Shown: positions 9,667 through 18,085 of the stretch, in pieces | Layout of the letters: every line of letters starts with the position of its first letter | Position numbering within the stretch: the first letter of the stretch is position 1 | NCBI RefSeq assembly: GCF_022814725.1 | Contig: NZ_CP093442.1 | Location: 2,728,001 to 2,792,000, forward strand | Origin: Bdellovibrio reynosensis | Lineage (GTDB): Bacteria > Bdellovibrionota > Bdellovibrionia > Bdellovibrionales > Bdellovibrionaceae | Reading direction: 5' to 3' | DNA: 64,000 bases | Notes under the pieces: model-generated | Database searches by the model: none | What the model was told of the DNA's origin: nothing | Seen by the model: the letters and a program-made list of their open reading frames with translations, nothing else | Position numbers and translations under genes: made by a program

Positions 9667-10845
9667 CTAATTCTTTGGTCCTTTTGGAAGTGTAAAATAA
9701 AATATTGTTCCTTTGCCAGGGCTCGAATCTGCCCATATTTTTCCTCCGTGCAGTTCGACAACTTTTCGACATGTTGCCAATCCGATTCCTGATCCTTGAT
9801 AGGTGTCATTGCCATGAAGCTTTTTATATAATTTAAATATTTCAGTCTTATAGGTGGGATCAAAACCGATACCGTTATCTTGCAGAATGAATTTCCACAT
9901 ACCCCCGTCATCCTCGGCGGTAATAATTATTTTCGGGGGCTCTGCACGTCGGAATTTTATGCTGTTTGATATTAAATTTTGAAAAAGCTGATTAATGAAA
10001 TCCTCATCACCTAGAACCAGGGGAAGATTTTCATAATCTATGGTGGCGCCGGTTTCTTGCACTATTTTTTTTAGATTTTGCTCAGTAGATTTTAAAATTT
10101 CATTAATATCTACACTTTTAAATTCTTTAACGGGAGTAGATAGTCTTGAATAGTTGAGTAGGGAATCAATCAGCCGCATCATTCTTGCTGAGGCCTTTTG
10201 CATTGTTTCTATATATTTGATCGAGTCACTTTCGGGGGGCTCCTTTAATTCGTCTTTAAGAAGCTCTAGATAACCTGCGATTGTTGCAAGTGGCGACTTT
10301 AAATCATGGGCCGCGACTGAGGCAAATTGGTCAAGATCTCGATTGCTGACCTCAGCATCAAATAAAGCATCCTGTATTCCTTGTTTTTGAACACTGGCAA
10401 ATTCTGTAGCCGCAGAAGAAATAACACTATCTATCGATTCATCTATTATCGAGCGAACCTCATACGAAAGGACTTTGTGGTCGTGGAGCTCTTTATTTAT
10501 GATCTGACGTAAGATGCTAAACTCTTTAAAAAGGTCAGGAAGGAAGTATCCGCGAAAAGTTGCGCGAAGCCCACCGTGTTCGCCAGACATTCCTTTGTAA
10601 ATGTCTGCATGCTCGGGATTGTCATTTCTTTCAATTTTTTGAATAACTTCATTTAAAAACAGTTGCAGCGTATTTGACATTTCAGCCGAACTTTTATCCT
10701 TTGCTTGGGATACTAATACCGACCGTACATTTTTCTCCCATTCAGCACGAATCTTTTCACGGTTAGTCCTTAGCACGTCGGCGGCCTTTTTATTGACAGC
10801 CGTGCTTTTTCCAAAAGTATCTCGCTCTGGGGAAGTTGGCTCCAT
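9667..10845 (-). CDS. Soluble histidine kinase with N-terminal helical sensor domain
   Basis: This 392-residue kinase has no membrane segments. The first ~150 residues (TNREKIRAEWEKNVRS...) resemble the helical RsbRD-type sensor domain, but that match is tentative. HisKA follows with the phospho-accepting His in AAHDLKSPLATI, then the ATPase domain with NLISNSIKF, DNGIGFD and GSGIGLATC, in the style of phytochrome-type kinases. I start at ATG 10845 with AGAAGGA upstream; an in-frame start at 10884 also exists. No response regulator is adjacent, so this is an orphan kinase. Confidence 0.88.
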   Translation of the reverse strand: MEPTSPERDTFGKSTAVNKKAADVLRTNREKIRAEWEKNVRSVLVSQAKDKSSAEMSNTLQLFLNEVIQKIERNDNPEHADIYKGMSGEHGGLRATFRGYFLPDLFKEFSILRQIINKELHDHKVLSYEVRSIIDESIDSVISSAATEFASVQKQGIQDALFDAEVSNRDLDQFASVAAHDLKSPLATIAGYLELLKDELKEPPESDSIKYIETMQKASARMMRLIDSLLNYSRLSTPVKEFKSVDINEILKSTEQNLKKIVQETGATIDYENLPLVLGDEDFINQLFQNLISNSIKFRRAEPPKIIITAEDDGGMWKFILQDNGIGFDPTYKTEIFKLYKKLHGNDTYQGSGIGLATCRKVVELHGGKIWADSSPGKGTIFYFTLPKGPKN

Positions 10846-10973
10846 GAAGATGTGTCCTTCTGACTTTGCGATAAAATAAATCAATGGTAGCCGAGGAAAC
10901 TTGGATGTTTAATCTGTATTGAATCAGTAACTACAATAATTCAAATTTGCGAAAAAAAAATATCGCAGGATGA

Positions 10974-11008
10974 ATAAAAAAAGAGAACGGTATCTATCCG
11001 TTCTCTTT
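10974..11008 (-). terminator. Terminator of the RRM/IF-1 operon
   Basis: On the minus strand, AAAGAGAACGG, a 7-nt loop and CCGTTCTCTTT are followed by TTTTTAT. It lies 10 bp after the IF-1 stop. Confidence 0.92.
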
Positions 11009-11018
11009 AAAATGCACT

Positions 11019-11240
11019 TTAGAATTTATGTCGATGAAGAATTAAACCGTGGGTGGGATCGTAAGGTGACATGCCAACTGTCACTCTGTCTCCGACCACA
11101 ACTTTGATTTTAAACTTTTTCATCTTTCCACACAGCTTTGCTGAGATATCAACACCGTTTTCCAACGTTATATAATAAACCCCGCCGCCGGATAGACTTG
11201 AAACTTTTCCGTCAATGCTTACTAGATCGTCTTTCGCCAA
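11019..11240 (-). CDS. infA: Translation initiation factor IF-1
   Basis: IF-1 binds the ribosomal A site during initiation. The 73-residue S1/OB-fold protein matches the family along its length: MAKDD start, GKV.SL, YYITLENG, ISAKLCGKMKKFKI, VVGDRVTVGMSPYD. The start codon is TTG (11238-11240) with AAGGAGG 5 nt upstream. That ribosome binding site sits inside a strong hairpin (see separate entry). The gene follows an RRM protein by 35 bp in one operon, an unusual neighbour for infA and suggestive of cold or stress response. Another infA copy may exist elsewhere in the genome. Confidence 0.93.
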   Translation of the reverse strand: MAKDDLVSIDGKVSSLSGGGVYYITLENGVDISAKLCGKMKKFKIKVVVGDRVTVGMSPYDPTHGLILHRHKF

Positions 11241-11242
11241 AG

Positions 11243-11270
11243 GAACCTCCTTTCAGTGAAAGGAAAGTTC
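11243..11270 (-). promoter_or_regulatory. Hairpin covering the infA ribosome binding site
   Basis: On the mRNA strand, GAACTTTCCTTT pairs with AAAGGAGGTTC around a CACTG loop, with one bulge and one G-U pair. The 3' arm contains the whole AAGGAGG site of infA. No T run follows, so it is not a standard terminator. It could lower infA translation until melted or bound. Confidence 0.7.
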
Positions 11271-11275
11271 TTTTT

Positions 11276-11584
11276 TTAGTAACGAGAACGATTGTTATAG
11301 CTGCTACGTCCGCTGCTGCGGTTGCTGTCTCTTGGAGCCATTGGCTTTGCTTCACTTACGTTTAAAGCTCTTCCAGATTGTTCGCTGCCATTAAGTTTTT
11401 CCATTGCAGTTTGTGCTTCAGAGTCGCTCGACATCTCAACAAAAGCGAAACCTTTGCTGCGACCAGAATCACGGTCCATAACGATGCGTGCAGATTCGAC
11501 TTGTCCGTATTGTGCAAAAAGATCAGCCAAATGTTCGTCACTGATATTGTATGAAAGGTTGCCTACGTATAATTTTTTTCCCAT
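11276..11584 (-). CDS. RRM-type RNA-binding protein
   Basis: This 102-residue protein is a single RNA-recognition motif plus a basic Ser/Arg/Asn-rich tail. RNP2 is LYVGNL (about 4-9) and RNP1 is KGFAFVEM (about 43-50), with the aromatic residues that stack on RNA. It resembles the cold-inducible glycine-rich RRM proteins of cyanobacteria and proteobacteria. The tail (GRSSYNNRSRY) is short and arginine-rich. GGAGG lies just upstream of the ATG. It is the first gene of an operon with infA. Confidence 0.93.
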   Translation of the reverse strand: MGKKLYVGNLSYNISDEHLADLFAQYGQVESARIVMDRDSGRSKGFAFVEMSSDSEAQTAMEKLNGSEQSGRALNVSEAKPMAPRDSNRSSGRSSYNNRSRY

Positions 11585-11860
11585 TTTTGCCTCCTAAAAA
11601 AGCTCGGGGCCATTCGAAGAAAGACAAAAGGAAATCTAATGAATTAAGTGAACGACTATTTAGATCACCATACACCACCTTTATGTGGGCAAAGATACTT
11701 TTAAATTTTTAATTTTGCCATATCGAACACCACTGACTTGAGCGCGTCTAGTCTGTGAATCTTAGGGAGAATGTTTCAAATGGCAGTAGGCTCGGTGAAT
11801 TTACATATTGATCGGTAAATCAGCTAGATCATCATTGAACTATCTATCAGGAGGAATCAC

Positions 11861-12031
11861 ATGGCTACAAATCCCCCTAAAGGTGATGGACACCGTAATG
11901 GCGCAGTCAGAGGTCGTTCTCAAGTTAATAATTCAAAGACGGATCATTGGACTAAGCGTGGGCCTGATGGAAAGTTTTTGGATCAGAAAGCAGATGAAAA
12001 ACCTTTTAAAGGTATTCGCAAAGAAAAATAG
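11861..12031 (+). CDS. Small conserved basic protein (56 aa), function unknown
   Basis: A short reading frame starting at ATG 11861 after a strong AGGAGG encodes MATNPPKGDGHRNGAVRGRS..., ending in KPFKGIRKEK. I recall this pattern (KGDGHRNGAVKGRSQ...KFLD.KAD..PFKG.R.E) from many short hypothetical proteins in unrelated bacteria, so it is almost certainly a real gene. It is hydrophilic and basic, without a signal peptide, and is probably cytoplasmic. The frame that overlaps it on the same strand is only a shadow. A hairpin follows the stop. Confidence 0.85.
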   Translation: MATNPPKGDGHRNGAVRGRSQVNNSKTDHWTKRGPDGKFLDQKADEKPFKGIRKEK

Positions 12032-12062
12032 AAAAGGTTATCGGGTGTTGAAAACTAACTCC

Positions 12063-12095
12063 GACACTCTTTTTCTAAGGAGTGTCACCTTCTTT
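12063..12095 (+). terminator. Probable terminator after the 56-aa gene
   Basis: GACACTC and GAGTGTC (12063-12069 with 12080-12086) form a stem with a T-rich loop, followed by a CT/T-rich tract. The T run is interrupted. Confidence 0.6.
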
Positions 12096-12251
12096 TATTT
12101 TTTAAATTGATACCATCTATCTGGAAATGAGGACCAAATTCTTAGATCTTAGATGGGTCTTTTCTCCAGATCCTTTTAAAACCAGCAATTTTAAAAATTC
12201 CTGGCACCATCCTTGCTGAGTAGTGTTTTACTAACTTTCCAGGGAGGAAAT

Positions 12252-12335
12252 ATGAAAAAGCAGTCAACACTCCTACCGGCACTATTCTTCGGCCTTAAGT
12301 TACGACTATGTCCACGACTTACGATTAATTTTTAA
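12252..12335 (+). CDS. Possible 27-aa ORF, perhaps a gene remnant
   Basis: ATG at 12252 follows GGGAGG with good spacing and opens a 27-codon frame beginning MKKQSTLLPALFFGLKLR. The start resembles a signal peptide (Lys-Lys, then hydrophobic), but the frame stops before a mature part. It may be the surviving 5' end of a secreted protein gene or a leader for the MFS gene 27 bp downstream. I see no coding continuation in the other frames. The remaining bases between 12096 and 12362 show nothing else. Confidence 0.35.
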   Translation: MKKQSTLLPALFFGLKLRLCPRLTINF

Positions 12336-12362
12336 TTGAAGTGAATAATTCTGAAGTTTCCA

Positions 12363-13643
12363 ATGCAAGTATTTAAAAACAAGCACTTTCCTTTTATTTT
12401 TCTGTGGACCGGTGAATTTCTATCTTTGTTAGGTTCGTCCTTAACATCCTTTGGAGTTGCGACGTCTGTTTTTAATAAAACCGGCAGCGCTTCTGCAATG
12501 GCTGGATTAGTCTTCTGGAAGTTTTTCGCGCAGATTTATTTTAGTCTATTTGCCGGGCCTCTGGTTGATCGGTTCCCTAAGAGAAGTCTTCTTTTGCTAT
12601 CAAATACCTCGTTATTAGTGATTTCAATTCTTCTGGTTTTTCATTTCAGAATCGGTGGATCAATGGCGCAGCTATATATTTTGATGGCTGCGATGGGTAT
12701 ATTTGACAGCATTAAAAATTTGACGTTTCAAGCCTCAGTGGTTGAACTAGTAGATGAATCTTCTCTCGGGAGATTTAACGGCGTAGCTTCTATTTTTGAA
12801 AGCTTACCGTTGGTTGTAGGCCCGCCGTTAGCTGCTGCCGCTATTTCTCTGGTTGGAGTTGAGACTTTGCTATGCGCTGATGCGTTTTCATTTATGTTTG
12901 CTTTATTTCCAGTTGTTTTTCTGCCTTCAAAGAAATCATCTTCGATTCAAGTTTCTAAATCTATTTCCTTTGCAAAAAATTTGGTGTTGGGGTTTGAGCA
13001 GATATTCAACAATAGATCCCTATTAAGCATGCAAATCTTTTTCACGATTCAAAATTTTCTTAATGGAATTACCGGAGGACTCGTATCGGCTTTTATACTT
13101 ACGCGATTTTTAGGTGATAATTCTTCATTAGCGCTGGTAAGTTCCTTTATGGGTGCTGCAGCCGTTCTTGGTGGAGTTTGGCAAAGCACCTTTCCTGCTA
13201 AGAAAATTACTTTTTTAATATTCTGTTTAACTGCTTTAGGAGCTTTAGCAGGTAGAATATCTATCGGATTTGGCCTGGGGATTCTTGGTTTAGCTATTGG
13301 TTTTTCAATTCGCTCATTTCTAACTCCAATTATCAATGCTTGTAATCAGACTTATTGGCAGGAACGAGTAGACAAATCTGTCCAGGGGCGAATTTTTGGA
13401 GCACGTCGTGTTTTAGGACAAGGCCTCTATCCCATTGCTGTTGCTGTCGGGGGATTTTCTGCTGGTTACTTTACCGATTCATTAGCAGCTTTTTGGCTAC
13501 CGAAAGCCTTAGCCTCACAGGTTGGGGCAGGCTTAAGTTTGTTGTTTATTGCAGTTGGAACTTTGGAGTTTATTTTTGCCCTCGGAGCAATGTGGCTTTT
13601 ATTTCTATCTGTGAAAAGAAATAACTCGAGCCAGGCAACTTAG
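12363..13643 (+). CDS. Major facilitator superfamily transporter
   Basis: A 426-residue inner-membrane protein with about 12 hydrophobic segments. The loop between helices 2 and 3 carries the MFS signature GPLVDRFPKRSLLLLSN (about 72-88), as in the MFS_3/EntS-like group. The second half has SFLGAA-type small-residue helices and a conserved RIFGARR loop. The substrate is not predictable; relatives export siderophores, drugs or macrolides. It converges on the cyclase gene, with stops 1 bp apart and no obvious terminator between them. Confidence 0.88.
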   Translation: MQVFKNKHFPFIFLWTGEFLSLLGSSLTSFGVATSVFNKTGSASAMAGLVFWKFFAQIYFSLFAGPLVDRFPKRSLLLLSNTSLLVISILLVFHFRIGGSMAQLYILMAAMGIFDSIKNLTFQASVVELVDESSLGRFNGVASIFESLPLVVGPPLAAAAISLVGVETLLCADAFSFMFALFPVVFLPSKKSSSIQVSKSISFAKNLVLGFEQIFNNRSLLSMQIFFTIQNFLNGITGGLVSAFILTRFLGDNSSLALVSSFMGAAAVLGGVWQSTFPAKKITFLIFCLTALGALAGRISIGFGLGILGLAIGFSIRSFLTPIINACNQTYWQERVDKSVQGRIFGARRVLGQGLYPIAVAVGGFSAGYFTDSLAAFWLPKALASQVGAGLSLLFIAVGTLEFIFALGAMWLLFLSVKRNNSSQAT

Positions 13644-13644
13644 C

Positions 13645-15813
13645 CTAGCTTGCATATCTTTGAGAGCTATTTACATCAGTGACATGCCACCACTGTTGTA
13701 ATTGCTCTTTTCCTTTTACCTTTATTGGTTCAAGGGGAGTGGCAACCAACTTTGTTCCTATCTTTTCGTACATTTTATCTGTGACCACTAATTGTTGCCG
13801 TTTTGCTGTGGATTCCGCTCTCTGTGCGGTGTTTACCGTGTCACCTACCACTGTATATTCCATGCGGTCTGAGCTGCCGATACTGCCTGCTACTACTAAG
13901 CCTGTGTTTAAGCCGATGCCCACGCCGATCTCTGGTAAGCCTTGGGATCTTAGTTCTTCATTGATGCTATCTACTTGTCTTAACATCTCTAAAGCTGCGT
14001 CGACTGCTTTTTGTTCTTTGTTTTCAATTGAGTTTGGTACGCCCCAAACGGCCATTAAGTTATCACCAATAAATTTATCGATAACTCCGCCGTGATTTTG
14101 AACGATTTTAACCATGCGTTCAAAGAAGTGGTTTAACATTTTTACGACTTCTTGTGGGCTCGTCTTTTCAGAAAGCGATGTGAAGCCACGGATATCGGCG
14201 AACATCACAACTGCATCTACGCTTTGACCGTCGATGCGCATTTCTGTTTCTAAACCATCTAGAATTCTATCTGCCACTTGGTGATCTACGTATTTTCTGA
14301 AAGTCTTTTCGATCTTTTCACGTTTTTCTAATCCCGCACCCATGCGATTGATCGCGTGACCTAGGTGACCGATTTCGTCTTGGGAAAAGACTCTTACTTT
14401 TGTGTCGAATTGACCTTTTTCAATCATCGCTACTTTTTCCATCATCTCAGTCAGAGGTTGAGTGAAGGCTTGGGCGATAATTTTTCCTAAGTGCAAAGCA
14501 GAGAAAAGAGAAACTCCCCAGAAAACTAAGTAGCTAACTAAGCCATCTACCACTTTTGCGGATGGCATTTGGCCAATTAGTAACGGAGCGCCTAACGTTG
14601 CCCAGTTAGAAACAAAGTAAGAAATCAGATACGGGAATGTCGCTGCGATACCAATCCAGCGCAAAGATACAGAAAGACTTTGGCGTGAATGCAGAAAGCT
14701 CACCATCAACGAACCGATTGTTGCGTATAGAACTAACGAACAGAAAGTGATGATACCGTATTTTAAATCTGGGATATCAATTGTCGGCGCAATCGTTCCT
14801 AACACGACAAGTGTTGTGAAAGAAATGAGAACTCTTGTTCCCGCTGACATCTGCTGCAGTTTTTTAGCTAATAACGTACCATTCAACACGAAATAAAATA
14901 ACTTACCGATAAATTTAAAAATCGGGGAGTACACCATCGATAACAATGGTTTGAAAAGTAAGAACACTTGAACTGCGACAACCAAAAGTAAAGCACCTAC
15001 TGGTAAGGCTTTGCCAGTTTGCCAGAAGCGGAATGCTAGTAATGGCGGAATAAAAAGAATAATCAGCGGCATCCCGATATTGAATTCTTGCCAGTCACTG
15101 AAAGCGCGAATTTTTCTGTACGCTAGAACAAGTCCCAACATCCAAATCAAAGCAACGATCGAAATACTAAGAGCAGTTGGATAAACTAATGCCAACACAT
15201 AGGCCATCAAGTAAATACGGCCCGGATGGTCTGCTGCTTTTTCGATGTAGGTTTTAAACAAGCCTTCAGCCTCATCACGATGTCCGCTTTCAAATTGTTT
15301 TGAAGCTAACATCAATAGCGGACGAGGATCGCCAGGCGCGGCTTTGATAGCTTCCTGCAAAGTGCTGATCTGTTTTTCTGGATCTCCCAAACGCTCATAG
15401 ATCTCATTGATCATCAGATAGTCTGAGATGTCTTTATCCTTTTTCACTTCCACTTCGCGCAGGATCGGCACCAGGTCTTTGACCTGCGCCATATCCAATA
15501 ACTTTGGAACGATGGATAGGATCTTAGATTGTTCAAAGATCTGTTTTGTTTCAGAAGCATACCGACCAATGCTTTGTTCTGATTGCGTGCACTCTGCGAT
15601 GGTTTGCAAGGCTGCTAGGTCTTTGGCATCAAGGGCATAAATAGAACGAGCTAAAGGTAAAGATGAAAGGCATGAACCCTTAGGGGATTCTTGGGCTAAT
15701 TTGTCTTTAAGGGCGCGGAGTTGCTCAGGATTAGCGGTCGCTAAAGCTGCAGGAGTCAGAACAAGTCCCAACACGAAGATCGCTGCGAATGAAAAGTACC
15801 TTAGAAATGCCAC
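13645..15813 (-). CDS. Membrane class III adenylate/guanylate cyclase with N-terminal helical-repeat domain
   Basis: About 722 residues. A signal sequence is followed by a ~170-residue TPR-like region, then about eight membrane helices (about 200-460), a HAMP-like linker (about 470-520) and a C-terminal class III cyclase domain. Metal ligands are visible in FADIRGFT and GDNLMAVWG. The purine-specifying Lys (DKFIGD) and Asp (VVGDTVN) favour ATP, so the product is probably cAMP. I start at GTG 15813 because AAGGAG precedes it; the in-frame TTG at 15837 lies upstream of that site. The periplasmic repeats probably sense an envelope signal. Confidence 0.9.
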   Translation of the reverse strand: MAFLRYFSFAAIFVLGLVLTPAALATANPEQLRALKDKLAQESPKGSCLSSLPLARSIYALDAKDLAALQTIAECTQSEQSIGRYASETKQIFEQSKILSIVPKLLDMAQVKDLVPILREVEVKKDKDISDYLMINEIYERLGDPEKQISTLQEAIKAAPGDPRPLLMLASKQFESGHRDEAEGLFKTYIEKAADHPGRIYLMAYVLALVYPTALSISIVALIWMLGLVLAYRKIRAFSDWQEFNIGMPLIILFIPPLLAFRFWQTGKALPVGALLLVVAVQVFLLFKPLLSMVYSPIFKFIGKLFYFVLNGTLLAKKLQQMSAGTRVLISFTTLVVLGTIAPTIDIPDLKYGIITFCSLVLYATIGSLMVSFLHSRQSLSVSLRWIGIAATFPYLISYFVSNWATLGAPLLIGQMPSAKVVDGLVSYLVFWGVSLFSALHLGKIIAQAFTQPLTEMMEKVAMIEKGQFDTKVRVFSQDEIGHLGHAINRMGAGLEKREKIEKTFRKYVDHQVADRILDGLETEMRIDGQSVDAVVMFADIRGFTSLSEKTSPQEVVKMLNHFFERMVKIVQNHGGVIDKFIGDNLMAVWGVPNSIENKEQKAVDAALEMLRQVDSINEELRSQGLPEIGVGIGLNTGLVVAGSIGSSDRMEYTVVGDTVNTAQRAESTAKRQQLVVTDKMYEKIGTKLVATPLEPIKVKGKEQLQQWWHVTDVNSSQRYAS

Positions 15814-16063
15814 GATAATAAACTCCTTAAGCCTCAAAAGTGATCGACATAAAGTGGCTTTAAATGAATAGGAGGGCTCGGGATTCTGTTCTTAGGTCTG
15901 GGAAAAGCCCTTCGATTTTAGCTAGTTAACTGGTCCTTTCAGAGCATTTAGGTCATTGGGAAAATTTTTTCTGACAGGCCATTTGTTACAACGTGACCAA
16001 AATTTGTACGCGGTTTGAAAAGATTTTGTTAAACCTCCTCCGGCTTGAATTAATAGAATTTTC

Positions 16064-16079
16064 GCAATTCGTGAATTGC
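16064..16079. promoter_or_regulatory. Hairpin just upstream of the L,D-transpeptidase ribosome binding site
   Basis: GCAATTC, GT, GAATTGC is a perfect 7-bp inverted repeat ending next to the AGGAG of the following gene. It may be an operator or an mRNA 5' stem. Confidence 0.55.
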
Positions 16080-16093
16080 AGGAGTTATCGTTC

Positions 16094-16822
16094 ATGAAAA
16101 GACTAGTTACTGTCTTCTCTCTTTTGTTAGTGGCAATGTTGCTTTCGGTTCAATCGTTCGCTCAATCAAAAAAGAATCTTATGATTGAAGATACTTATGA
16201 AGCTCCAGTAGGGCGTCTATTCAACGAAGCCGCTTACTTTAAAGGTAATACCTACCTTAACGAATACACGAACGTCATCGTGATCAACAAAGCTGCTAAA
16301 GGTCCAACGGCGCAAACACTTCGTCTTTACACAAACCGCCAACTGATCCTTACAACGGATGTTTCTACGGGTCGCGAAGACATCGAAAAAATCGGTGCAG
16401 TTCGTGGTGTAGTTAACAAAATCTTTAAAGGTGCTACTTCTTCTCACTGGAGACACACGACTCGCGGTTTTTATTCTGTTAAACGCATTGAAGGACCAAA
16501 CTACAGATCAGGCGAAAGCAAATTCAAAATGCCTTACGCTATGTTCTTTAATGAAAAACGCGGTTTAGCAGTTCACCAAGTGCCACCAGATCTTTCTGGC
16601 GGTGAATCAGCGGGCGAGGCTATGTTAGGCCAACGCGCTTCTTCTGGTTGTGTGCGCGTTCATAAAAATACTATTTACCAAATTCATGCGACTGTTGTTG
16701 CAGCAGACAGAGGCCACATCCCAGTACTGGATACTAAAACTGGGCAACCTCTTCGCGACCAATATGGCCAGGTTCGTTATGAGCGTGGCTATAAAACCCT
16801 TGTGATTGTTGAAGAATACTAG
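16094..16822 (+). CDS. L,D-transpeptidase, YkuD fold
   Basis: A 242-residue exported enzyme that makes or exchanges peptidoglycan cross-links through a catalytic Cys. The signal peptide is MKRLVTVFSLLLVAMLL.., cleaved near SFAQ. The YkuD catalytic region is complete: GLAVHQVPP with the motif His, then ASSGCVRVHKN (about 190-200) with the nucleophile Cys and conserved Arg. The ATG at 16094 has AGGAG upstream; an in-frame TTG at 16076 is less likely. Bdellovibrios carry many such enzymes for prey-wall and self-wall remodelling. A strong terminator follows. Confidence 0.93.
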   Translation: MKRLVTVFSLLLVAMLLSVQSFAQSKKNLMIEDTYEAPVGRLFNEAAYFKGNTYLNEYTNVIVINKAAKGPTAQTLRLYTNRQLILTTDVSTGREDIEKIGAVRGVVNKIFKGATSSHWRHTTRGFYSVKRIEGPNYRSGESKFKMPYAMFFNEKRGLAVHQVPPDLSGGESAGEAMLGQRASSGCVRVHKNTIYQIHATVVAADRGHIPVLDTKTGQPLRDQYGQVRYERGYKTLVIVEEY

Positions 16823-16871
16823 ATTTTACTTCGACGGACACAGTCTTGACCTCTTTTAAAAAGGGGCATAG

Positions 16872-16904
16872 AAAAGGCAGGTATTTTGGTACCTGCCTTT
16901 TTAT
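16872..16904 (+). terminator. Terminator after the L,D-transpeptidase gene
   Basis: AAAGGCAGGTA, TTTTGG loop, TACCTGCCTTT, then TTAT; an 11-bp stem. Confidence 0.93.
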
Positions 16905-16916
16905 TTGGAGCCCACC

Positions 16917-17555
16917 ATGGAACTTTTAGATTTAGTGAACATCCCTGACGAAAAACGTGACCATCAATGGGAAATCGATTTTTTCATGGCAGTGACGAAG
17001 GGAAACCTAAAGCTTCTTCATGATGCTCCTCAAAAAGGACCTGATAACTGGCCATATCTTTTGGCTGAAACTGGGCCTGACGCTACAGAATCCGCAAATA
17101 AGATCATGCAGTGGACAGCACTAAAAGGCGTGGGCTTAGTTGTGAACCCTCGTAAAGACTATCCTGATTATGTTTTTACTTACGGCATGCTTTGGCATTT
17201 TAAAGAAACAGGTTTGTTCTATAGAACCGCTGAAGAAAGCCCCGTTGGAACATTGGAACTACAGGAAGGTCAAAAACTTCATGCGGGTCCGCCGGCGCCC
17301 CATTATCTTCCACAATATGTTCGTAACATCTTAAAAGAATTCTTTAGAGACCAAGGTGTTCATCGTCCAAAAATTCTAGTGATGAGCATGGATCGTAAAC
17401 ACTACGATCTGGCATTCTCTTTAGAATCACTAGGCAACCCACCAACCAGAGAGCATCAAGGCATCGCTGAAGCGATCAGCTGGTTCTTGCCGCCACATTA
17501 TTCGGTGGCACTTGTGTCTGAAAAGGGTTTGCCAGCCTTCGTTGATTTAGCTTAG
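16917..17555 (+). CDS. Conserved-looking cytoplasmic protein, family not recognised
   Basis: A 212-residue protein without signal peptide or membrane helices. I start at ATG 16917 after TTTGGAG. It is rich in Trp, Pro and aromatic residues (DNWPYLLAETGPD, YGMLWHFKETGLFY, GPPAPHYLPQYVRNIL, ISWFLPPHYSVAL), which suggests a globular alpha/beta domain. The last part resembles the SseB-type C-terminal fold loosely, but I would not name it on that basis. It stands alone between two secreted-protein genes, starting just after the transpeptidase terminator. Confidence 0.75.
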   Translation: MELLDLVNIPDEKRDHQWEIDFFMAVTKGNLKLLHDAPQKGPDNWPYLLAETGPDATESANKIMQWTALKGVGLVVNPRKDYPDYVFTYGMLWHFKETGLFYRTAEESPVGTLELQEGQKLHAGPPAPHYLPQYVRNILKEFFRDQGVHRPKILVMSMDRKHYDLAFSLESLGNPPTREHQGIAEAISWFLPPHYSVALVSEKGLPAFVDLA

Positions 17556-17627
17556 TTAGATTTCCCTAATGAAATTTGAATGGTGACGGATTAAAGGGTA
17601 CTTGCTTCCTATGAAGGAGGTGTCCTT

Positions 17628-18053
17628 ATGAAATTTCTAGGCGCCGTTTTAGTTTTTGTTTTTTTCGGTTCGATCGCATCTGCAAATACTACTTATGAAC
17701 TTAAGTGCAAAATGTCCGATATGGGTGCTGTTTGGAGATCTCTAAATTCAAGCAATGTGCTTTCTTGGATGTCGTTTAAGCAGTCACCAACGAAATATAC
17801 TGATAGCTTACCCCAAGGCTACTGTGCGTGGATGGATCGCGGAATGCATCCTAGTGAGCCTACGACTCTTGCTGAAATCTCGATAAATATAATGAGCATC
17901 TATGAGGTGACTTACAAAGGAATGCCGACTCTGGTTTCGGCGCCAAGTGCTTGGGTTGCGAATAGCAAAGTTCCTGGAAAAGTTATGACCTTTAAAGTTT
18001 TTGCGACAACTGTTCCTGGCTTGGCGAACCCAGTGCTAAGATATATTCCGTAA
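17628..18053 (+). CDS. Small secreted protein
   Basis: A 141-residue protein with a clear signal peptide (MKFLGAVLVFVFFGSIASAN) and AAGGAGG before the ATG. The mature part has two Cys (LKCKMS and GYCAWMDRG), possibly a disulfide, and short motifs PQGYCAWMDRGMHPSEP. Such small periplasmic proteins are common in this lineage. I do not recognise the family. It ends at a terminator shared with the convergent PilZ gene. Confidence 0.75.
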   Translation: MKFLGAVLVFVFFGSIASANTTYELKCKMSDMGAVWRSLNSSNVLSWMSFKQSPTKYTDSLPQGYCAWMDRGMHPSEPTTLAEISINIMSIYEVTYKGMPTLVSAPSAWVANSKVPGKVMTFKVFATTVPGLANPVLRYIP

Positions 18054-18054
18054 A

Positions 18055-18083
18055 TAAAAAAAGGGACCGCGAGGTCCCTTTTT
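18055..18083. terminator. Bidirectional terminator between convergent genes
   Basis: AAAAAGGGACC, GCGA, GGTCCCTTTTT has an A run on one side and a T run on the other, so it serves the secreted-protein gene (+) and the PilZ gene (-). Confidence 0.92.
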
Positions 18084-18085
18084 AA

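Noticed and set aside
11808-12110. 100-codon frame overlapping the small conserved protein
   Set aside because: It lacks a ribosome binding site. The 56-residue frame inside has a strong SD and a recognisable sequence.
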